A stretch of 64,000 nucleotides of DNA, from assembly GCF_018413465.1 (NCBI RefSeq), contig NZ_JAHCDK010000010.1, positions 1 to 64,000 on the forward strand, read 5' to 3'. The position numbers and the translations under genes were made by a program. Below the pieces are notes generated by a model. That model made no database searches. It saw only the letters and a program-made list of their open reading frames with translations, and was not told where the DNA came from. This DNA is from Flavobacterium sp. CYK-55 (lineage in GTDB: Bacteria; Bacteroidota; Bacteroidia; Flavobacteriales; Flavobacteriaceae). Positions 8,571 to 18,940 of the stretch are shown piece by piece (position 1 is the stretch's first letter; each line of letters opens with the position of its first letter).

Positions 8571-9914
8571 TTATTTGTGAAAAATAGCTTTGTAAATATC
8601 ATTTCCGTTGGCAAATACCAATAAACTGATTAAGAGCACAAAGCCAACCATTTGTGCATATTCCATGAATTTGTCACTTGGTTTACGTCCGCTGATCATT
8701 TCATAGAGCAAGAACATTACATGTCCGCCATCCAGCGCCGGAATCGGTAATAAATTCATTACGCCCAACATGATTGACAATAAAGCGGTAATGTTCCAGA
8801 AAATTTCCCAGCTCCAGCTTTTCGGAAAAATATCAAAAATAGCTTTGAATCCACCCACGCCTTTGTAAGCTCCGGTACTCGGATTAAAGATGGCTTTGAG
8901 TTGTTTTCCGTAGCCTATGAGTTGGTTTTTCCCTTTTTCAATGCCTACCGGAAATGATTCGAAGAAACCGTATTCTTGTTTATTGAATTTATAAACGCCT
9001 AGCTTTTCAAGACTTTCTACACCTAATGAAGCGGCATAAACGCCTAATTTTCCGGCTGAGTTTACTTTTATAGTAACCGGAATTTCTTTTTCATCACGCA
9101 AAACAATCGCTTTCAGCGCTTTCCCTTTATTGGCTTGTGCAATATCAACAACTTGATCGGCGTATTTTGTTTCAATACCATTGATTGAACGAACCACATC
9201 TTTTGGTTTTAAGACTTCTTTGTTTGCAGATGAATCTGAAACCATGCCTACCATAAATGGTTCGCGCCATTCAATAAAAGAGTGTTTTTTTGTATCTAGT
9301 AATTTATCAATTAAATCAGTGGGCATCTTCAAGGTCATTTCTTGACCATTTCTAGCTATAATTACTTGCTTTGAAAATAATATCTTGTTGGGAATTTCAT
9401 GAAAATGTAGGTTGCTTTCACCATCTATAGAAATAATTTTGTCGCCGGTTTTAAATCCTAAACCTTTACCAAAGTCTGAGTTGACGGCTATTCCGTCTTT
9501 GAGCTCAGAATTGTCAAGGTATAAATCTCCATAAAAAAAGGCCATCCCAATGTAGATGATAAAAGCCAAAATAAAATTAACGGTTACACCGCCCAGCATG
9601 ATGATGAGTCTTTGCCAAGCCGGTTTGGATCTGAACTCCCATGGCTGTGGCGGAAGTGCCATTTGTTCGGTATCCATACTTTCGTCAATCATACCCGATA
9701 TTTTGACATATCCGCCCAGTGGCAACCAACCGATGCCGTATTCGGTTTCGCCTATTTTCTTTTTGAGAAGCGAATATTTTACGTCAAAGAATAAGTAGAA
9801 TTTTTCAACTCTTGTTTTAAAGAGTTTGGCTGGTATAAAGTGTCCTAATTCGTGTAAGATGATCAAAAGTGATAAGCTTAACAAGAATTGAGAGAGTTTG
9901 ATGGCAATTTCCAT
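8571..9914 (-). CDS. rseP: Site-2 intramembrane zinc metalloprotease RseP
   Basis: This 447-residue member of the M50/RseP family has the zinc motif HELGH at residues 21-25 inside the first membrane segment. Two PDZ-like regions follow in the periplasmic part (around GLGFKTGDKIISIDGE and DVVRSINGIET). The second active-site motif LLPIPALDGGH lies in the third of the usual membrane segments. The family cuts anti-sigma factors and signal-peptide remnants within the inner membrane. The length is normal for the family and both catalytic motifs are intact. It is transcribed away from the tRNA, with an exact -7 box at 9943-9950, and is followed by no other gene on its strand. Confidence 0.95.
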   Translation of the reverse strand: MEIAIKLSQFLLSLSLLIILHELGHFIPAKLFKTRVEKFYLFFDVKYSLLKKKIGETEYGIGWLPLGGYVKISGMIDESMDTEQMALPPQPWEFRSKPAWQRLIIMLGGVTVNFILAFIIYIGMAFFYGDLYLDNSELKDGIAVNSDFGKGLGFKTGDKIISIDGESNLHFHEIPNKILFSKQVIIARNGQEMTLKMPTDLIDKLLDTKKHSFIEWREPFMVGMVSDSSANKEVLKPKDVVRSINGIETKYADQVVDIAQANKGKALKAIVLRDEKEIPVTIKVNSAGKLGVYAASLGVESLEKLGVYKFNKQEYGFFESFPVGIEKGKNQLIGYGKQLKAIFNPSTGAYKGVGGFKAIFDIFPKSWSWEIFWNITALLSIMLGVMNLLPIPALDGGHVMFLLYEMISGRKPSDKFMEYAQMVGFVLLISLLVFANGNDIYKAIFHK

Positions 9915-9942
9915 AGTATTGTTTCAATGCATTATGAGCGCA

Positions 9943-9950
9943 CAAAAGTA
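9943..9950 (-). promoter_or_regulatory. -7 box of rseP
   Basis: TACTTTTG on the minus strand lies about 28 nt before the rseP ATG. No clear TTG lies at the expected distance. Confidence 0.6.
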
Positions 9951-9990
9951 AGGTTTTCTATTAATGAACCTATATTTGAGTTGTTGAGTA

Positions 9991-11964
9991 TTATTTTTTT
10001 ATGAATTTTTTAATGGTTCGACCAAAGTTGGTATTGATTTCGACGCTGTATAATCCGGCTGATAAATTGTTCAACTGAATTTTTTCAGTTTGAAAAACCC
10101 CTACTTTTTGTCCGAGAGCATTGTAAATGGATACTTCTTGAAGTACTTGATTTTCAGCAATGATAATATTCAATTCGTCAGTTGCCGGATTTGGGTATAT
10201 TCCTGCACTTGCATCGGTTTCAAAAACATCAGCAGCTAGAGTTGCGGTGCTATTTTTTGAGATAATGTCTTTTTTCGGATTGAATTCAATTCCAGTAGCG
10301 TTAAATGGTACATTCACCACAAACTGCTGACCATTGGTTGTATTGTCTAATAAATAATCTTGTTGCAATCCGCCTGCGCCAGTCAATCTCACCGGAACCG
10401 GTAATTCAAAGAAACTTACCGACGGGTCAGATTGTGTTTGGTTCAAGGTTATACGAGCTTGGCCTGGAGCAATCATTCGAGCGCTAACAGTATAAGTCGG
10501 GTATCCTTGATTATATACCCAATCGTTGAAGAACTCTGTCAAATCTAATCCTGATGCGGTTTCTAAATGTCCTTTTAAATTTGGCGTGAGTGCATAACCA
10601 TAAGCCAAAGCCGGGTCATTCAAATAATTGCGTAAACCTTGAAAAAAGTTGGTGTCACCTAACTTTAAACGGAGCATGTTAAGCACCATAGCACCTTTGT
10701 TGTAGCTAAGTCTACTGCTAAAAATACGATTTACACTAAGCGCTTCGGTGTCGGTCATATATATGGCTCCGCTTGGACTACTCGTGATTGAGGTAATCAT
10801 ACTGTTTTTATTGGTAATAAAGGCTGCCTCGCCGTCTAAAAACTCAATAGTCATTGAGGCTAAATAGGTAGCAAAACCTTCGTTGAGCCAAATGTCTTTC
10901 CAAGTTCCGCAAGTCACCTTGTCGCCAAACCACTGATGACCCAATTCATGTGCGATTAAGCTTCGAGAATATCCGCCATTGTTGCCGGCCGTCATAAATG
11001 AAACCGTGGTGTGTTCCATTCCGCCGCCCCAACCAAATTGCGCATGACCATACTTTTCGTTTCTAAACGGATATGGGCCAAATTTGGTTTCGTAAAAATT
11101 CATAATACTCGGAGTAACCGCTACACTGTTGATGTTGGTTGTTGCAGTTTCAGGATACAGATAATTTATAATCGGAAAAAAAGGACTTTCTGTTGTTCCT
11201 AAACCGGCTTGTTGTTCGTGAATTTGATAATTAGTCACGGCCATAGCAATCAAGTAAGCAGGAATAGGATATCCGTGATGAAAATGGGTTGTTGAGGTAC
11301 CGTCTCCATTATTCACTTTAGACTGCTGCATTCCGTTGGCAACAGCATTGTATTCTGAGGGCGCAGTAATATATACATCTATTGAATTAACTTTGTCATT
11401 CAGGTCTTGTTTGCATGGCCACCAATCGCGAGCGCCAAAAGGCTCAGAAAGTGTCCAAAGTACCGGTGTTCCGTTGTGGTTATCGGTAATAAATGACCCA
11501 AATCCGCTTCCTCCAGGAGCCCCGGCATAATTGATCTCAACTGTTGCAGAAGTGCCAACAGTTTGCGTCGTTGGCAAGTTGATGATAAGCTCTTCGGCAT
11601 TGCGCGTGAAAGTCAAATCATTTCCGTTCATCTTTACTGAATTCACTTCAACTCTGTTGGTAAAGTTTGGATCAGAAGTATCCGTAATCTGTGTCAGGTC
11701 AAAAACCAACGTAGTCATATCTGCCACAGCAGTATAGGTTGTGGTCACTTTCCCTTCGATATTAAAAACGGCCGGATCAACTTTGAACTCTAATTTGTGA
11801 TAAGTAATATCGTAATTATAGGTGTCCGGATTAATGACAACCGCCATTCTTTTTGAAGCGGCTTTTCGTTCGGCATTGACCAAATCTTCAAATTCTTTGT
11901 CCAGTGTTTGAGCTGATAATTGTAAACAAGGAAGCAAAGCCAGTAGTAGGTATATTTTTTTCAT
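9991..11964 (-). CDS. M1-family metallo-aminopeptidase with T9SS sorting domain
   Basis: This 657-residue secreted peptidase has a signal peptide (MKKIYLLLALLPCLQLSAQ). An N-terminal M1 beta-domain is followed by the exopeptidase motif GGMEH (residues 314-318, a variant of GAMEN). The zinc site is HELGH (339-343) with the third ligand Glu362 in WLNEGFATY. The C-terminal 70 residues (AGIYPNPATDELN... to KKFIKK) form a type A T9SS sorting domain, so the enzyme is predicted to be exported and possibly anchored on the cell surface. The role is release of N-terminal amino acids from external peptides. It is a single gene between rseP and the divergent serS; no clean promoter box was found upstream. 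Confidence 0.93.
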   Translation of the reverse strand: MKKIYLLLALLPCLQLSAQTLDKEFEDLVNAERKAASKRMAVVINPDTYNYDITYHKLEFKVDPAVFNIEGKVTTTYTAVADMTTLVFDLTQITDTSDPNFTNRVEVNSVKMNGNDLTFTRNAEELIINLPTTQTVGTSATVEINYAGAPGGSGFGSFITDNHNGTPVLWTLSEPFGARDWWPCKQDLNDKVNSIDVYITAPSEYNAVANGMQQSKVNNGDGTSTTHFHHGYPIPAYLIAMAVTNYQIHEQQAGLGTTESPFFPIINYLYPETATTNINSVAVTPSIMNFYETKFGPYPFRNEKYGHAQFGWGGGMEHTTVSFMTAGNNGGYSRSLIAHELGHQWFGDKVTCGTWKDIWLNEGFATYLASMTIEFLDGEAAFITNKNSMITSITSSPSGAIYMTDTEALSVNRIFSSRLSYNKGAMVLNMLRLKLGDTNFFQGLRNYLNDPALAYGYALTPNLKGHLETASGLDLTEFFNDWVYNQGYPTYTVSARMIAPGQARITLNQTQSDPSVSFFELPVPVRLTGAGGLQQDYLLDNTTNGQQFVVNVPFNATGIEFNPKKDIISKNSTATLAADVFETDASAGIYPNPATDELNIIIAENQVLQEVSIYNALGQKVGVFQTEKIQLNNLSAGLYSVEINTNFGRTIKKFIKK

Positions 11965-12094
11965 TTTGCGAAATTTTTTTGGCGAATTTAATCAATAATT
12001 CAAACTACAGTTGTTAATTTTCAGCAAATTAATACGCCTTGACAGAAATACCGCTAATTGTCAAAATGTACCTTAAGGTAAACAAATCATTTAT

Positions 12095-12102
12095 TACATT
12101 TG
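12095..12102 (+). promoter_or_regulatory. -7 box of the serS operon
   Basis: TACATTTG is an exact TAnnTTTG match 31 nt before the serS ATG. The -33 element is not clear. Confidence 0.6.
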
Positions 12103-12133
12103 CCACTGCTTAACGGAACTTAAACCCAATAAC

Positions 12134-13405
12134 ATGTTACAAATCGGATTTATTAGAGAAAATCAAGAAAAAGTGATTCAGGCATTGGCCAAACGCAACC
12201 TCGATGCGCGTGCTACCGTGGCCGAAATTGTTCAAATGGATGAAGCGCGCAGAGCTGCTCAAGTTGAATTAGACAACACACTTTCTGAATCTAATAAATT
12301 ATCCGCATCGATTGGGCAACTCATGAAAAGCGGAGAACAAGCCAAAGCAGCCATCCTCAAAGAAAAAACGGTTTTGCTCAAAGAACAAAGCAAAGAACTT
12401 TCAGAAAAAGTTGATGCCTTGGCGCATGAGCTTACTCAAAAACTATATACTTTACCCAATTTGCCCGCCGATATTGTTCCGCCGGGCAAAAGCGCCGATG
12501 ATAACTTAACCGTTCACCAAGAAGGCGAAATCCCGACTTTGTATGAAGGAGCGCAACCACACTGGGAATTGCTCAAAAAATACGACATCGTTGATTTTGA
12601 ACTCGGTGTAAAAATTACCGGAGCAGGTTTTCCGGTATATAAAGGCAAAGGCGCCCGTTTACAGCGCGCACTCATTAGCTATTTCTTAGATAAAAATACC
12701 GAAGCCGGCTATAAAGAATTTCAAGTGCCGCATTTGGTCAACGAAGCTTCGGGCTACGGAACCGGACAATTGCCCGATAAAGAAGGACAAATGTACCACG
12801 TAGGCATTGATGATTTATATTTGATTCCCACCGCTGAAGTGCCGGTAACCAACTTATACCGCGATGTGATTTTGTCAGAAAATGAATTGCCGGTTATGTG
12901 TACCGGGTATACGCCATGCTTCCGTCGTGAGGCTGGTTCATACGGTTCACATGTGCGCGGACTCAACCGTTTGCACCAATTTGACAAAGTTGAAATCGTG
13001 CGCATTGAGCATCCCGACAAATCATACGAAGCTTTAGACGGTATGGTAGAGCATGTTAAAACCTTGTTGCGCGAACTTAAACTTCCGTATAGAATTTTGC
13101 GTTTGTGCGGAGGCGATATGGGCTTTACATCAGCCTTGACTTATGATTTTGAAGTGTTTTCAACCGCTCAAGATCGTTGGCTTGAAATCAGTTCGGTATC
13201 TAATTTTGAAACCTTCCAAGCCAATCGCCTCAAATTGCGTTATCGCGATGCCAACGGAAAAAACCATTTGGCACATACGCTCAACGGAAGTGCTTTGGCT
13301 TTGCCGCGCGTGTTGGCCGGAATCATTGAAAACTATCAAACGCCAGACGGTATCGTTGTGCCCGAAGTATTGCGACCGTACACAGGCTTTGATATCATCA
13401 ATTAA
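12134..13405 (+). CDS. serS: Seryl-tRNA synthetase
   Basis: This 423-residue class II synthetase has an N-terminal two-helix coiled arm at about residues 25-105 (rich in Lys, Glu and Gln) that grips the tRNA-Ser long arm. The catalytic core carries the TAEVPVTN serine-binding stretch, motif 2 (CFRREAGSYG) and motif 3 (NGSALALPRVLAGIIENYQ). It charges tRNA-Ser, and tRNA-Sec where present. It heads a run of genes in the same direction (TPR protein, DUF4286, rsmA, mgtE), an order I recall from other flavobacteria. Confidence 0.97.
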   Translation: MLQIGFIRENQEKVIQALAKRNLDARATVAEIVQMDEARRAAQVELDNTLSESNKLSASIGQLMKSGEQAKAAILKEKTVLLKEQSKELSEKVDALAHELTQKLYTLPNLPADIVPPGKSADDNLTVHQEGEIPTLYEGAQPHWELLKKYDIVDFELGVKITGAGFPVYKGKGARLQRALISYFLDKNTEAGYKEFQVPHLVNEASGYGTGQLPDKEGQMYHVGIDDLYLIPTAEVPVTNLYRDVILSENELPVMCTGYTPCFRREAGSYGSHVRGLNRLHQFDKVEIVRIEHPDKSYEALDGMVEHVKTLLRELKLPYRILRLCGGDMGFTSALTYDFEVFSTAQDRWLEISSVSNFETFQANRLKLRYRDANGKNHLAHTLNGSALALPRVLAGIIENYQTPDGIVVPEVLRPYTGFDIIN

Positions 13406-13482
13406 AAGTTAATCTTTTTACACCAGTGTTGGGTTTGCCTTTAAAACCAATACCTTAGACGTGCTTTATTTATTGCTGATTC

Positions 13483-15261
13483 ATGAAAAAGATCGTTTTG
13501 TTGCTTGCTTTACTTTGCTGCGGATTAGCTTCTTCGCAAAATGAGCAATTGGCACAAAATTACTTTGATAAAGGCGAGTTTGATAAGGCTAGATTGAGTT
13601 ATGAGGCTCTACTCAAAACCCAACCGTATAATCAGTTGTTTTTTCAAAGAATTGTTGAATGTTATCAACAGTTAGAGCAATACAGTCAAGCTGAACAAGT
13701 TATTGAAAGCCGAATAAAAACATTTCAGCAAGCCAATTTATGGGTAGAGTTAGGTTATAATTATCAACTGCAAAAAGATACCGACAAAGCCCAGAAATAC
13801 TACGAAAAGGCATTTGATAAAATTATTAAATTTCCCAATGAAGTATATCTGATTGCCAATGCTTTTGAACGGCATTCCATGTTTGAAAATGCCTTGAAAG
13901 CCTATCAAAGCGCACAGCAAATAGAGCCTAATTTTAATTTCAATTTTCAGATGGCCTTGCTTTATGGGCAATTGGGGAATACTGATATGATGATTGAAAT
14001 GTTCTTAACTGAGGCGCAACGCAATCCGCAAAACAATGTGATGATTCAAAATCAGCTCACTCGTTTTATGACCGAAGATGCCGATGTGAATTTCAATGAA
14101 TCGCTAAGAAAAGCCTTGCTCATGCGCGCTCAGAAAAGTCAAGATTTGTTTTGGAACGAATATCTGAGTTGGTTTTACGTGCAGCAAAAAGAATACGGCA
14201 AAGCGTTTATGCAGCAAAAAGCCATTTATCGCCGCAACCCTGAAACCTTTGCCAACATTGTCAATCTAGCGCAATTGTGTATTGAAGAAGGCGACAAAAC
14301 CACCGCGGCCGACATCTTCGGATTTGTACTTGAAAATACTCAAGATGTTGAACTTAAAATACACGCGAATACTTATTTAATGCAACTTAAAATAGACGCT
14401 GCCAACGCTCAACAGCTTACTGCGATTGATGCTGAGCTTGACGGTTTGCTTAAGCAATTTGGCGTGAGTCCGTATTCGTTGCCATTGCAAATTCTGCAAG
14501 CACACTTTAAAGCTTTTCAGTTGTCGCAAGCCGAAGTTGGCAAGACTATTTTAAAAACATCACTCAATCTTCCGCTTAACGAATTCCAAAAAGCCGAGGT
14601 CAAAATGGAGTTGGCCGATATTTATTTGCTCGAAGAGAAATTTAGTCAAGCACAGATTTATTACGCGCAAATTGAAGAAGACCTCAAAAACGATACAGTC
14701 GGGCATGAAGCCAGTTTTAAAGCGGCGCGCACGAGTTATTTTAAAACTGATTTTTCGTGGGCGCAAAAACAATTCAAAGAACTCAAATCGGCTTCGTCGC
14801 AACTCATTGCCAATGATGCGCTCGAGTATTTTTTGCTCATCAATGACAACACCGTTGCCGATTCAACCCAAACCGCGCTCAAACAATTTGCTAAGGCTGA
14901 CTTCTTGTTGTATCAAAACAAAAACCAGCAAGCGCTCGAACAATTTCGGGCCATTCTCAAAAGTTTTAAAGGTCAAGAAATTGAGCCTGTTGCCTTGTAT
15001 CGATTGGGTAAAGTCTATGAAAAACTCGGCGATTATGCATCGGCTTTGTCGCAATATCAAACCATCATTGACCATTACAAAGACGGAATTTACATGGATG
15101 AAGCTTATTATTTTTCGGCCGAAATCTACCATCACCAACTCAAAGATGTCGCCAAGGCCAAAGCATTATACGAGCAGATTATTTTTAACCACCAAGACAG
15201 CATTTACTTTACCGATGCCCGACGAAAATACCGTGAATTGCGCGGCGACAGTACTTTATAA
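13483..15261 (+). CDS. Exported tetratricopeptide-repeat protein
   Basis: This 592-residue protein has a signal peptide (MKKIVLLLALLCCGLASSQ) and many TPR-like helix pairs along its length, for example YFDKGEFDKARLSYEALLKT, LGYNYQLQKDTDKAQKYYEKAF and YRLGKVYEKLGDYASALSQY. TPR arrays are protein-binding scaffolds. With a signal peptide this one should act in the periplasm or at the outer membrane, perhaps in envelope assembly. The partner is unknown. It follows serS by 77 nt and precedes the DUF4286 gene by 42 nt, so co-transcription is likely. Confidence 0.85.
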   Translation: MKKIVLLLALLCCGLASSQNEQLAQNYFDKGEFDKARLSYEALLKTQPYNQLFFQRIVECYQQLEQYSQAEQVIESRIKTFQQANLWVELGYNYQLQKDTDKAQKYYEKAFDKIIKFPNEVYLIANAFERHSMFENALKAYQSAQQIEPNFNFNFQMALLYGQLGNTDMMIEMFLTEAQRNPQNNVMIQNQLTRFMTEDADVNFNESLRKALLMRAQKSQDLFWNEYLSWFYVQQKEYGKAFMQQKAIYRRNPETFANIVNLAQLCIEEGDKTTAADIFGFVLENTQDVELKIHANTYLMQLKIDAANAQQLTAIDAELDGLLKQFGVSPYSLPLQILQAHFKAFQLSQAEVGKTILKTSLNLPLNEFQKAEVKMELADIYLLEEKFSQAQIYYAQIEEDLKNDTVGHEASFKAARTSYFKTDFSWAQKQFKELKSASSQLIANDALEYFLLINDNTVADSTQTALKQFAKADFLLYQNKNQQALEQFRAILKSFKGQEIEPVALYRLGKVYEKLGDYASALSQYQTIIDHYKDGIYMDEAYYFSAEIYHHQLKDVAKAKALYEQIIFNHQDSIYFTDARRKYRELRGDSTL

Positions 15262-15303
15262 ATCTAAGATGTTGCCTTTGTGACATCTTTAAAACCAAAC
15301 TAA

Positions 15304-15630
15304 ATGATTCTCTACAACGTCACCATCAACATTGACAACAGCGTACACGATATTTGGCTCAATTGGATGCAAGAAAAACACATTCCTGAAGTTTTATCCA
15401 CCGGCAAGTTTAGCTCGGCGCGCCTGATCAAAGTACTCATTGAAGAAGAAATGGGAGGCACCACCTACGCCATTCAGTACACCACCGACAGCAAAGACAC
15501 ACTCGACAAATATTATATAGAAGATGCGCCGCGTTTGCGTGAAGAAGGAGTGCGTTTGTTTGGCGATAAAATGGTTGCTTTCAGAACCGAGCTCGAATTG
15601 GTTTCAGAGTTTTGGCAGAATAAAAATTAA
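15304..15630 (+). CDS. DUF4286 family protein
   Basis: This small cytoplasmic protein of 108 residues (MILYNVTINIDNSVHDIWLN..., with WMQEKHIPEVLSTGKF and YAIQYTTDSKDTLDKYY) resembles the DUF4286 family, a ferredoxin-like alpha/beta fold common in Bacteroidota and of unknown function. Its place between a TPR gene and rsmA (18 nt before rsmA) is the usual flavobacterial arrangement as I recall it. No catalytic motif is visible. Confidence 0.8.
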   Translation: MILYNVTINIDNSVHDIWLNWMQEKHIPEVLSTGKFSSARLIKVLIEEEMGGTTYAIQYTTDSKDTLDKYYIEDAPRLREEGVRLFGDKMVAFRTELELVSEFWQNKN

Positions 15631-15648
15631 TCTAAAACGCCCCAAATC

Positions 15649-16428
15649 ATGGATAAAGTTACGGCCAAAAAACACCTCGGGCAGCATTTTCTCAAAGACG
15701 AAAACATCGCTGCTAAAATTGCCGACACCCTTACTTTAGAAGGCTATAATAAGGTGCTTGAAATTGGTCCTGGCATGGGTGTTTTGACCAAATATCTGCT
15801 CGAGAAATCTATTGATACTTATGTAATCGAGATTGATGCCGAATCGGTAGAATATCTACAGCAACATTATCCAAAATTGCACGGAAAAATCCTTTCGAAA
15901 GATTTTCTCAAATACAACATCAACGAAGTTTTTGATGGAGCGCCACTGGCCATTATTGGTAATTTCCCGTACAACATTTCTTCACAGATTGTTTTCAAAA
16001 CGCTAGAACTTCGCGCTCAAATTCCGGAGTTTTCAGGCATGTTTCAAAAAGAAGTGGCCGAACGCATTTGCGAGCAAAAAGGCAGTAAAACCTACGGAAT
16101 CCTTTCGGTGCTCGTGCAAGCCTTTTATCATGCGGAGTATCTTTTTACCGTAGGCGAACACGTTTTTAATCCGCCGCCCAAAGTAAAGTCGGGTGTGCTC
16201 AGACTCAAACGCAAAGACAATTATCAACTTCCCTGCGATGAAAAATTGTTTTTTCAAGTGGTCAAAACGGCTTTCCAGCAGCGCCGCAAAACGCTTCGCA
16301 ACAGTTTAAAATCCCTAAATTTGTCCGATAATTTACGAGAAGATACTATCTTTGACCTCCGACCGGAACAACTCACCGTGGAGCAATTTATAGAATTGAC
16401 ACAAAAAATACAGGCCGATGGAGTTTAA
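15649..16428 (+). CDS. rsmA: 16S rRNA (adenine1518-N6/adenine1519-N6)-dimethyltransferase
   Basis: This 259-residue RsmA/KsgA has the N-terminal KKHLGQHFL segment, the SAM-binding motif [11 protein letters not shown] and the catalytic NFPYNIS motif (the NLPY position). A C-terminal helical domain contains [13 protein letters not shown]. It dimethylates two adenines in the 3' hairpin of 16S rRNA during 30S maturation. Its last 11 bases overlap the start of mgtE, indicating translational coupling. Confidence 0.97.
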   Translation: MDKVTAKKHLGQHFLKDENIAAKIADTLTLEGYNKVLEIGPGMGVLTKYLLEKSIDTYVIEIDAESVEYLQQHYPKLHGKILSKDFLKYNINEVFDGAPLAIIGNFPYNISSQIVFKTLELRAQIPEFSGMFQKEVAERICEQKGSKTYGILSVLVQAFYHAEYLFTVGEHVFNPPPKVKSGVLRLKRKDNYQLPCDEKLFFQVVKTAFQQRRKTLRNSLKSLNLSDNLREDTIFDLRPEQLTVEQFIELTQKIQADGV

Positions 16429-17767
16429 AATCAGCAAAGAATTAATCCAAGAACTGGAGCAACTCATTCAAAGCAAAAAAGACGAGCAACTCGAAGCTTT
16501 GTTGAATGATTTGCACCACGCGGATATTGCTGAAATTCTCGATGAGCTTGATTTTGATGACGCCACCTACATTTTTAAAGTACTCGACAGCGAAAAGACC
16601 GCTGAGATTCTCCTTGAGCTTGAAGATGATTTGCGCGAGAACATCCTGAGTCGACTATCGCCTAAAGAAATCGCAGAAGAGCTCGACGAACTCGAGACCA
16701 ACGATGCGGCTGATATCATTGCTGAACTTTCAAAAGATCGAAAAGAAGAGGTAATCTCTGAATTACAAGACGTTGAGCACGCCAAAGACATTGTTGATTT
16801 GTTGCGCTACAAAGAAGACACCGCCGGAGGGATTATGCACAAAGAATTGGTGAAGGTCAACGAAAACTGGAACGTACTCACTTGTGTAAAAGAAATGCGC
16901 ATTCAGGCCGAGAACATTTCGCGCGTGCATTCGATATATGTAGTTGATGATGAAGACCGACTCAAAGGTCGTTTATCGCTTAAAGATTTACTGACCACAT
17001 CAACCAAAACACCCATTCGCGAAGTTTACATCAGCAAACTCAATTACGTTAAGGTTGATACTGAAGATATTGAGGTAGCGCGTATCATGCAAAAGTATGA
17101 CCTCGAAGCTATTCCGGTGGTCGATGAACTCGGACGCTTAGTAGGGCGCATCACCATTGATGATATTGTAGACGTAATCAAAGAAGAAGCCGACAAAGAT
17201 TACCAATTGGCGGCAGGTATTACGCAAGACGTTGAGGCCAATGACAGTGTACTCGAACTCACCAAGGCGCGTTTGCCCTGGCTTTTGATGGGTATGTTTA
17301 TTGAGTTTTTTGCTTCATTTATCCTTAAAGGAAACGAAGAGGCTTTTCATACTTATCAAACCTTGATTATTTTCGTTCCATTACTTTCAGCAACAGCGGG
17401 TAACATCGGTGCACAAGCATCAGCGCTCGTGGTTCAAGGCTTGGCCAACGGAACCTTTACCTCGTTTACCAAAGGTTACCTTGCCAAAGAGCTTCGTGTT
17501 GCTATGATTTCAGGAGCCATTATTTCAATAGTTGTTTTTGCTTTTCATTCCATGATTTATGGTGAATATATGGCCGGATTGGCTATTGGAATCTCATTAA
17601 TTATAGTTATTTTATTTGCAGGAACGTTGGGAACTTTAATACCTATGCTGCTCAATCGCTACAAAATTGATCCGGCATTGGCTACTGGACCATTCATTAC
17701 AACAACCAACGACGTTTTTGGGATTTTACTTTACTTTACCATAGCCAAAATTATTCTCGGCATTTAA
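16418..17767 (+). CDS. mgtE: Magnesium transporter MgtE
   Basis: This 449-residue protein has the three MgtE parts: an acidic helical N domain (residues 1-130, very rich in Glu/Asp), two CBS domains (about 135-255, [21 protein letters not shown] and [19 protein letters not shown]) and a membrane domain of about five helices from residue 285. The membrane domain contains the pore signature [20 protein letters not shown]. It is a Mg2+ channel or transporter gated by cytosolic Mg2+. It overlaps rsmA by 11 nt and is the last gene of the serS run. Confidence 0.95.
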   Translation: MEFKISKELIQELEQLIQSKKDEQLEALLNDLHHADIAEILDELDFDDATYIFKVLDSEKTAEILLELEDDLRENILSRLSPKEIAEELDELETNDAADIIAELSKDRKEEVISELQDVEHAKDIVDLLRYKEDTAGGIMHKELVKVNENWNVLTCVKEMRIQAENISRVHSIYVVDDEDRLKGRLSLKDLLTTSTKTPIREVYISKLNYVKVDTEDIEVARIMQKYDLEAIPVVDELGRLVGRITIDDIVDVIKEEADKDYQLAAGITQDVEANDSVLELTKARLPWLLMGMFIEFFASFILKGNEEAFHTYQTLIIFVPLLSATAGNIGAQASALVVQGLANGTFTSFTKGYLAKELRVAMISGAIISIVVFAFHSMIYGEYMAGLAIGISLIIVILFAGTLGTLIPMLLNRYKIDPALATGPFITTTNDVFGILLYFTIAKIILGI

Positions 17768-17913
17768 CTCTTTATGCTATAAAAATTAGCAATAAATATA
17801 CTGAAAATCATCAGATTAGATGTTTTTCATCGAGGTGTGTTGTTCAACAAAAACCATCTTATACAAACGCGTTAATCACAAAAGCAAACCAAATGCTTGT
17901 GCCGTTGTTATAC

Positions 17914-17943
17914 GCAACTAAATAGAACACCAAATTTAGTTGC
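17914..17943. repeat. Inverted repeat between mgtE and the SGNH gene
   Basis: The perfect 10-bp arms GCAACTAAAT (17914-17923) and ATTTAGTTGC (17934-17943) flank a 10-nt loop, between two converging genes. It lacks a T-tract, so it is at best a weak terminator. Nothing else was seen in the 200-bp gap. Confidence 0.45.
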
Positions 17944-17968
17944 TATTCAAAGGCATTAAAAGCGGAAA

Positions 17969-18931
17969 TCAAAGAATAATTTTAGACTTGAGCTTATTGA
18001 GTGAATCTGAAAATTGTCTACAGAATTCTTCAGAACCAGTTTTGTTCATATGAAAAGAATTGTAAAAATACTTTTTGTGATTACTCATTGATGATTCCGA
18101 AAAATCTAAAAAAACAACAATTTCTTTATTTTTTTGGGTGAATGCTTTGATTCTCTTTTTGACTTGTAAAAAAGTTGGTTGCTGTAGTTGAGTTAGCTCA
18201 AAATATTGCGGGGCCCAAACCAAAATTAATTTTGCTTTTATGATTGTACAGTCTTCAGTAATTAATTCAAGTTCTTTGAATTGTTGGTCAATTTCGTTTT
18301 GCGAATATTTGATTTTTGCCCCATGTAAGCTTTTTTTCATTTTGGCAAAATCTTGATTCCAAGTTTCAATATGAGCATTGTATCCTTTATTTTTCTGTTT
18401 TGATTGGTCTAAGTTGTTGAAAAGAGTTTTGAAAACTAAAGATTCATATCCGCGGTATTTACTCATCGGGATCAGTTTTTCAAGCCCAACCGTAGAGTCT
18501 ATTTTTTGGAGATTTTGAAACATTTCCGGCTTGTTGTAATATGGTAAAAATTGGCTTTTTTCAGGAATCTCTTTTTTACTCAAACTATATAAATCAATAT
18601 TTTGAACCACAATTTTTGGGTTTTTGTTGTTTGCTAAATAGCTTTTCCAAAGCAACTGTTCTGCGCTTAAAGATGCGCCAGGAAGGCCTAAGTTATAGCC
18701 CGGAATGGCACATAATTTTTCTATTAGAACGGGGTCAAAATGTGCCTCAGTTCTTGAGTTTCCTATAAAAATCATAGGTTCATTAATTTGCCCATGAAAG
18801 AGCATGTTCCAATCGTGGTATAAGATATTTTTGCTTTTTTGTAGTTGATTGTCGATATAATATTCCAACAAAAACAAAGCTCCGTAGAAAACTATAAACA
18901 AGGCAGTAAATCGGACTAAAAATTTTTTCAC
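17969..18931 (-). CDS. SGNH-like protein paired with MBOAT acyltransferase
   Basis: This 320-residue protein has an N-terminal membrane anchor (residues 5-23) and a periplasmic domain that looks like the DltD/AlgJ/AlgX branch of SGNH hydrolases. The block I-like motif IGNSRTEAHFDP is present, as is a C-terminal block with the putative catalytic His in SFHMNKTGSEEF. At the Asp position three residues before that His there is Asn (NSFH), which is unusual. It starts 9 nt after the MBOAT gene, so the pair probably transfers acyl groups from a membrane donor to an exported polysaccharide or envelope polymer. The polymer is not identifiable from the window. Confidence 0.75.
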   Translation of the reverse strand: MKKFLVRFTALFIVFYGALFLLEYYIDNQLQKSKNILYHDWNMLFHGQINEPMIFIGNSRTEAHFDPVLIEKLCAIPGYNLGLPGASLSAEQLLWKSYLANNKNPKIVVQNIDLYSLSKKEIPEKSQFLPYYNKPEMFQNLQKIDSTVGLEKLIPMSKYRGYESLVFKTLFNNLDQSKQKNKGYNAHIETWNQDFAKMKKSLHGAKIKYSQNEIDQQFKELELITEDCTIIKAKLILVWAPQYFELTQLQQPTFLQVKKRIKAFTQKNKEIVVFLDFSESSMSNHKKYFYNSFHMNKTGSEEFCRQFSDSLNKLKSKIIL

Positions 18932-18940
18932 TCTTTTGGT

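Noticed and set aside
9971..9978. An exact plus-strand TATATTTG box between rseP and the M1 peptidase genes.
   Set aside because: No plus-strand gene follows; in AT-rich DNA such octamers occur by chance.
14672..15283. A 203-codon frame inside the TPR gene on the same strand.
   Set aside because: The translation is a Lys/Arg/Ser-rich composition typical of a shifted frame, while the TPR frame has clear helical repeats and a signal peptide.
17914..17943. The inverted repeat as the end of an insertion sequence.
   Set aside because: There is no transposase, no paired copy and no target duplication nearby; it is more simply a hairpin between convergent genes.
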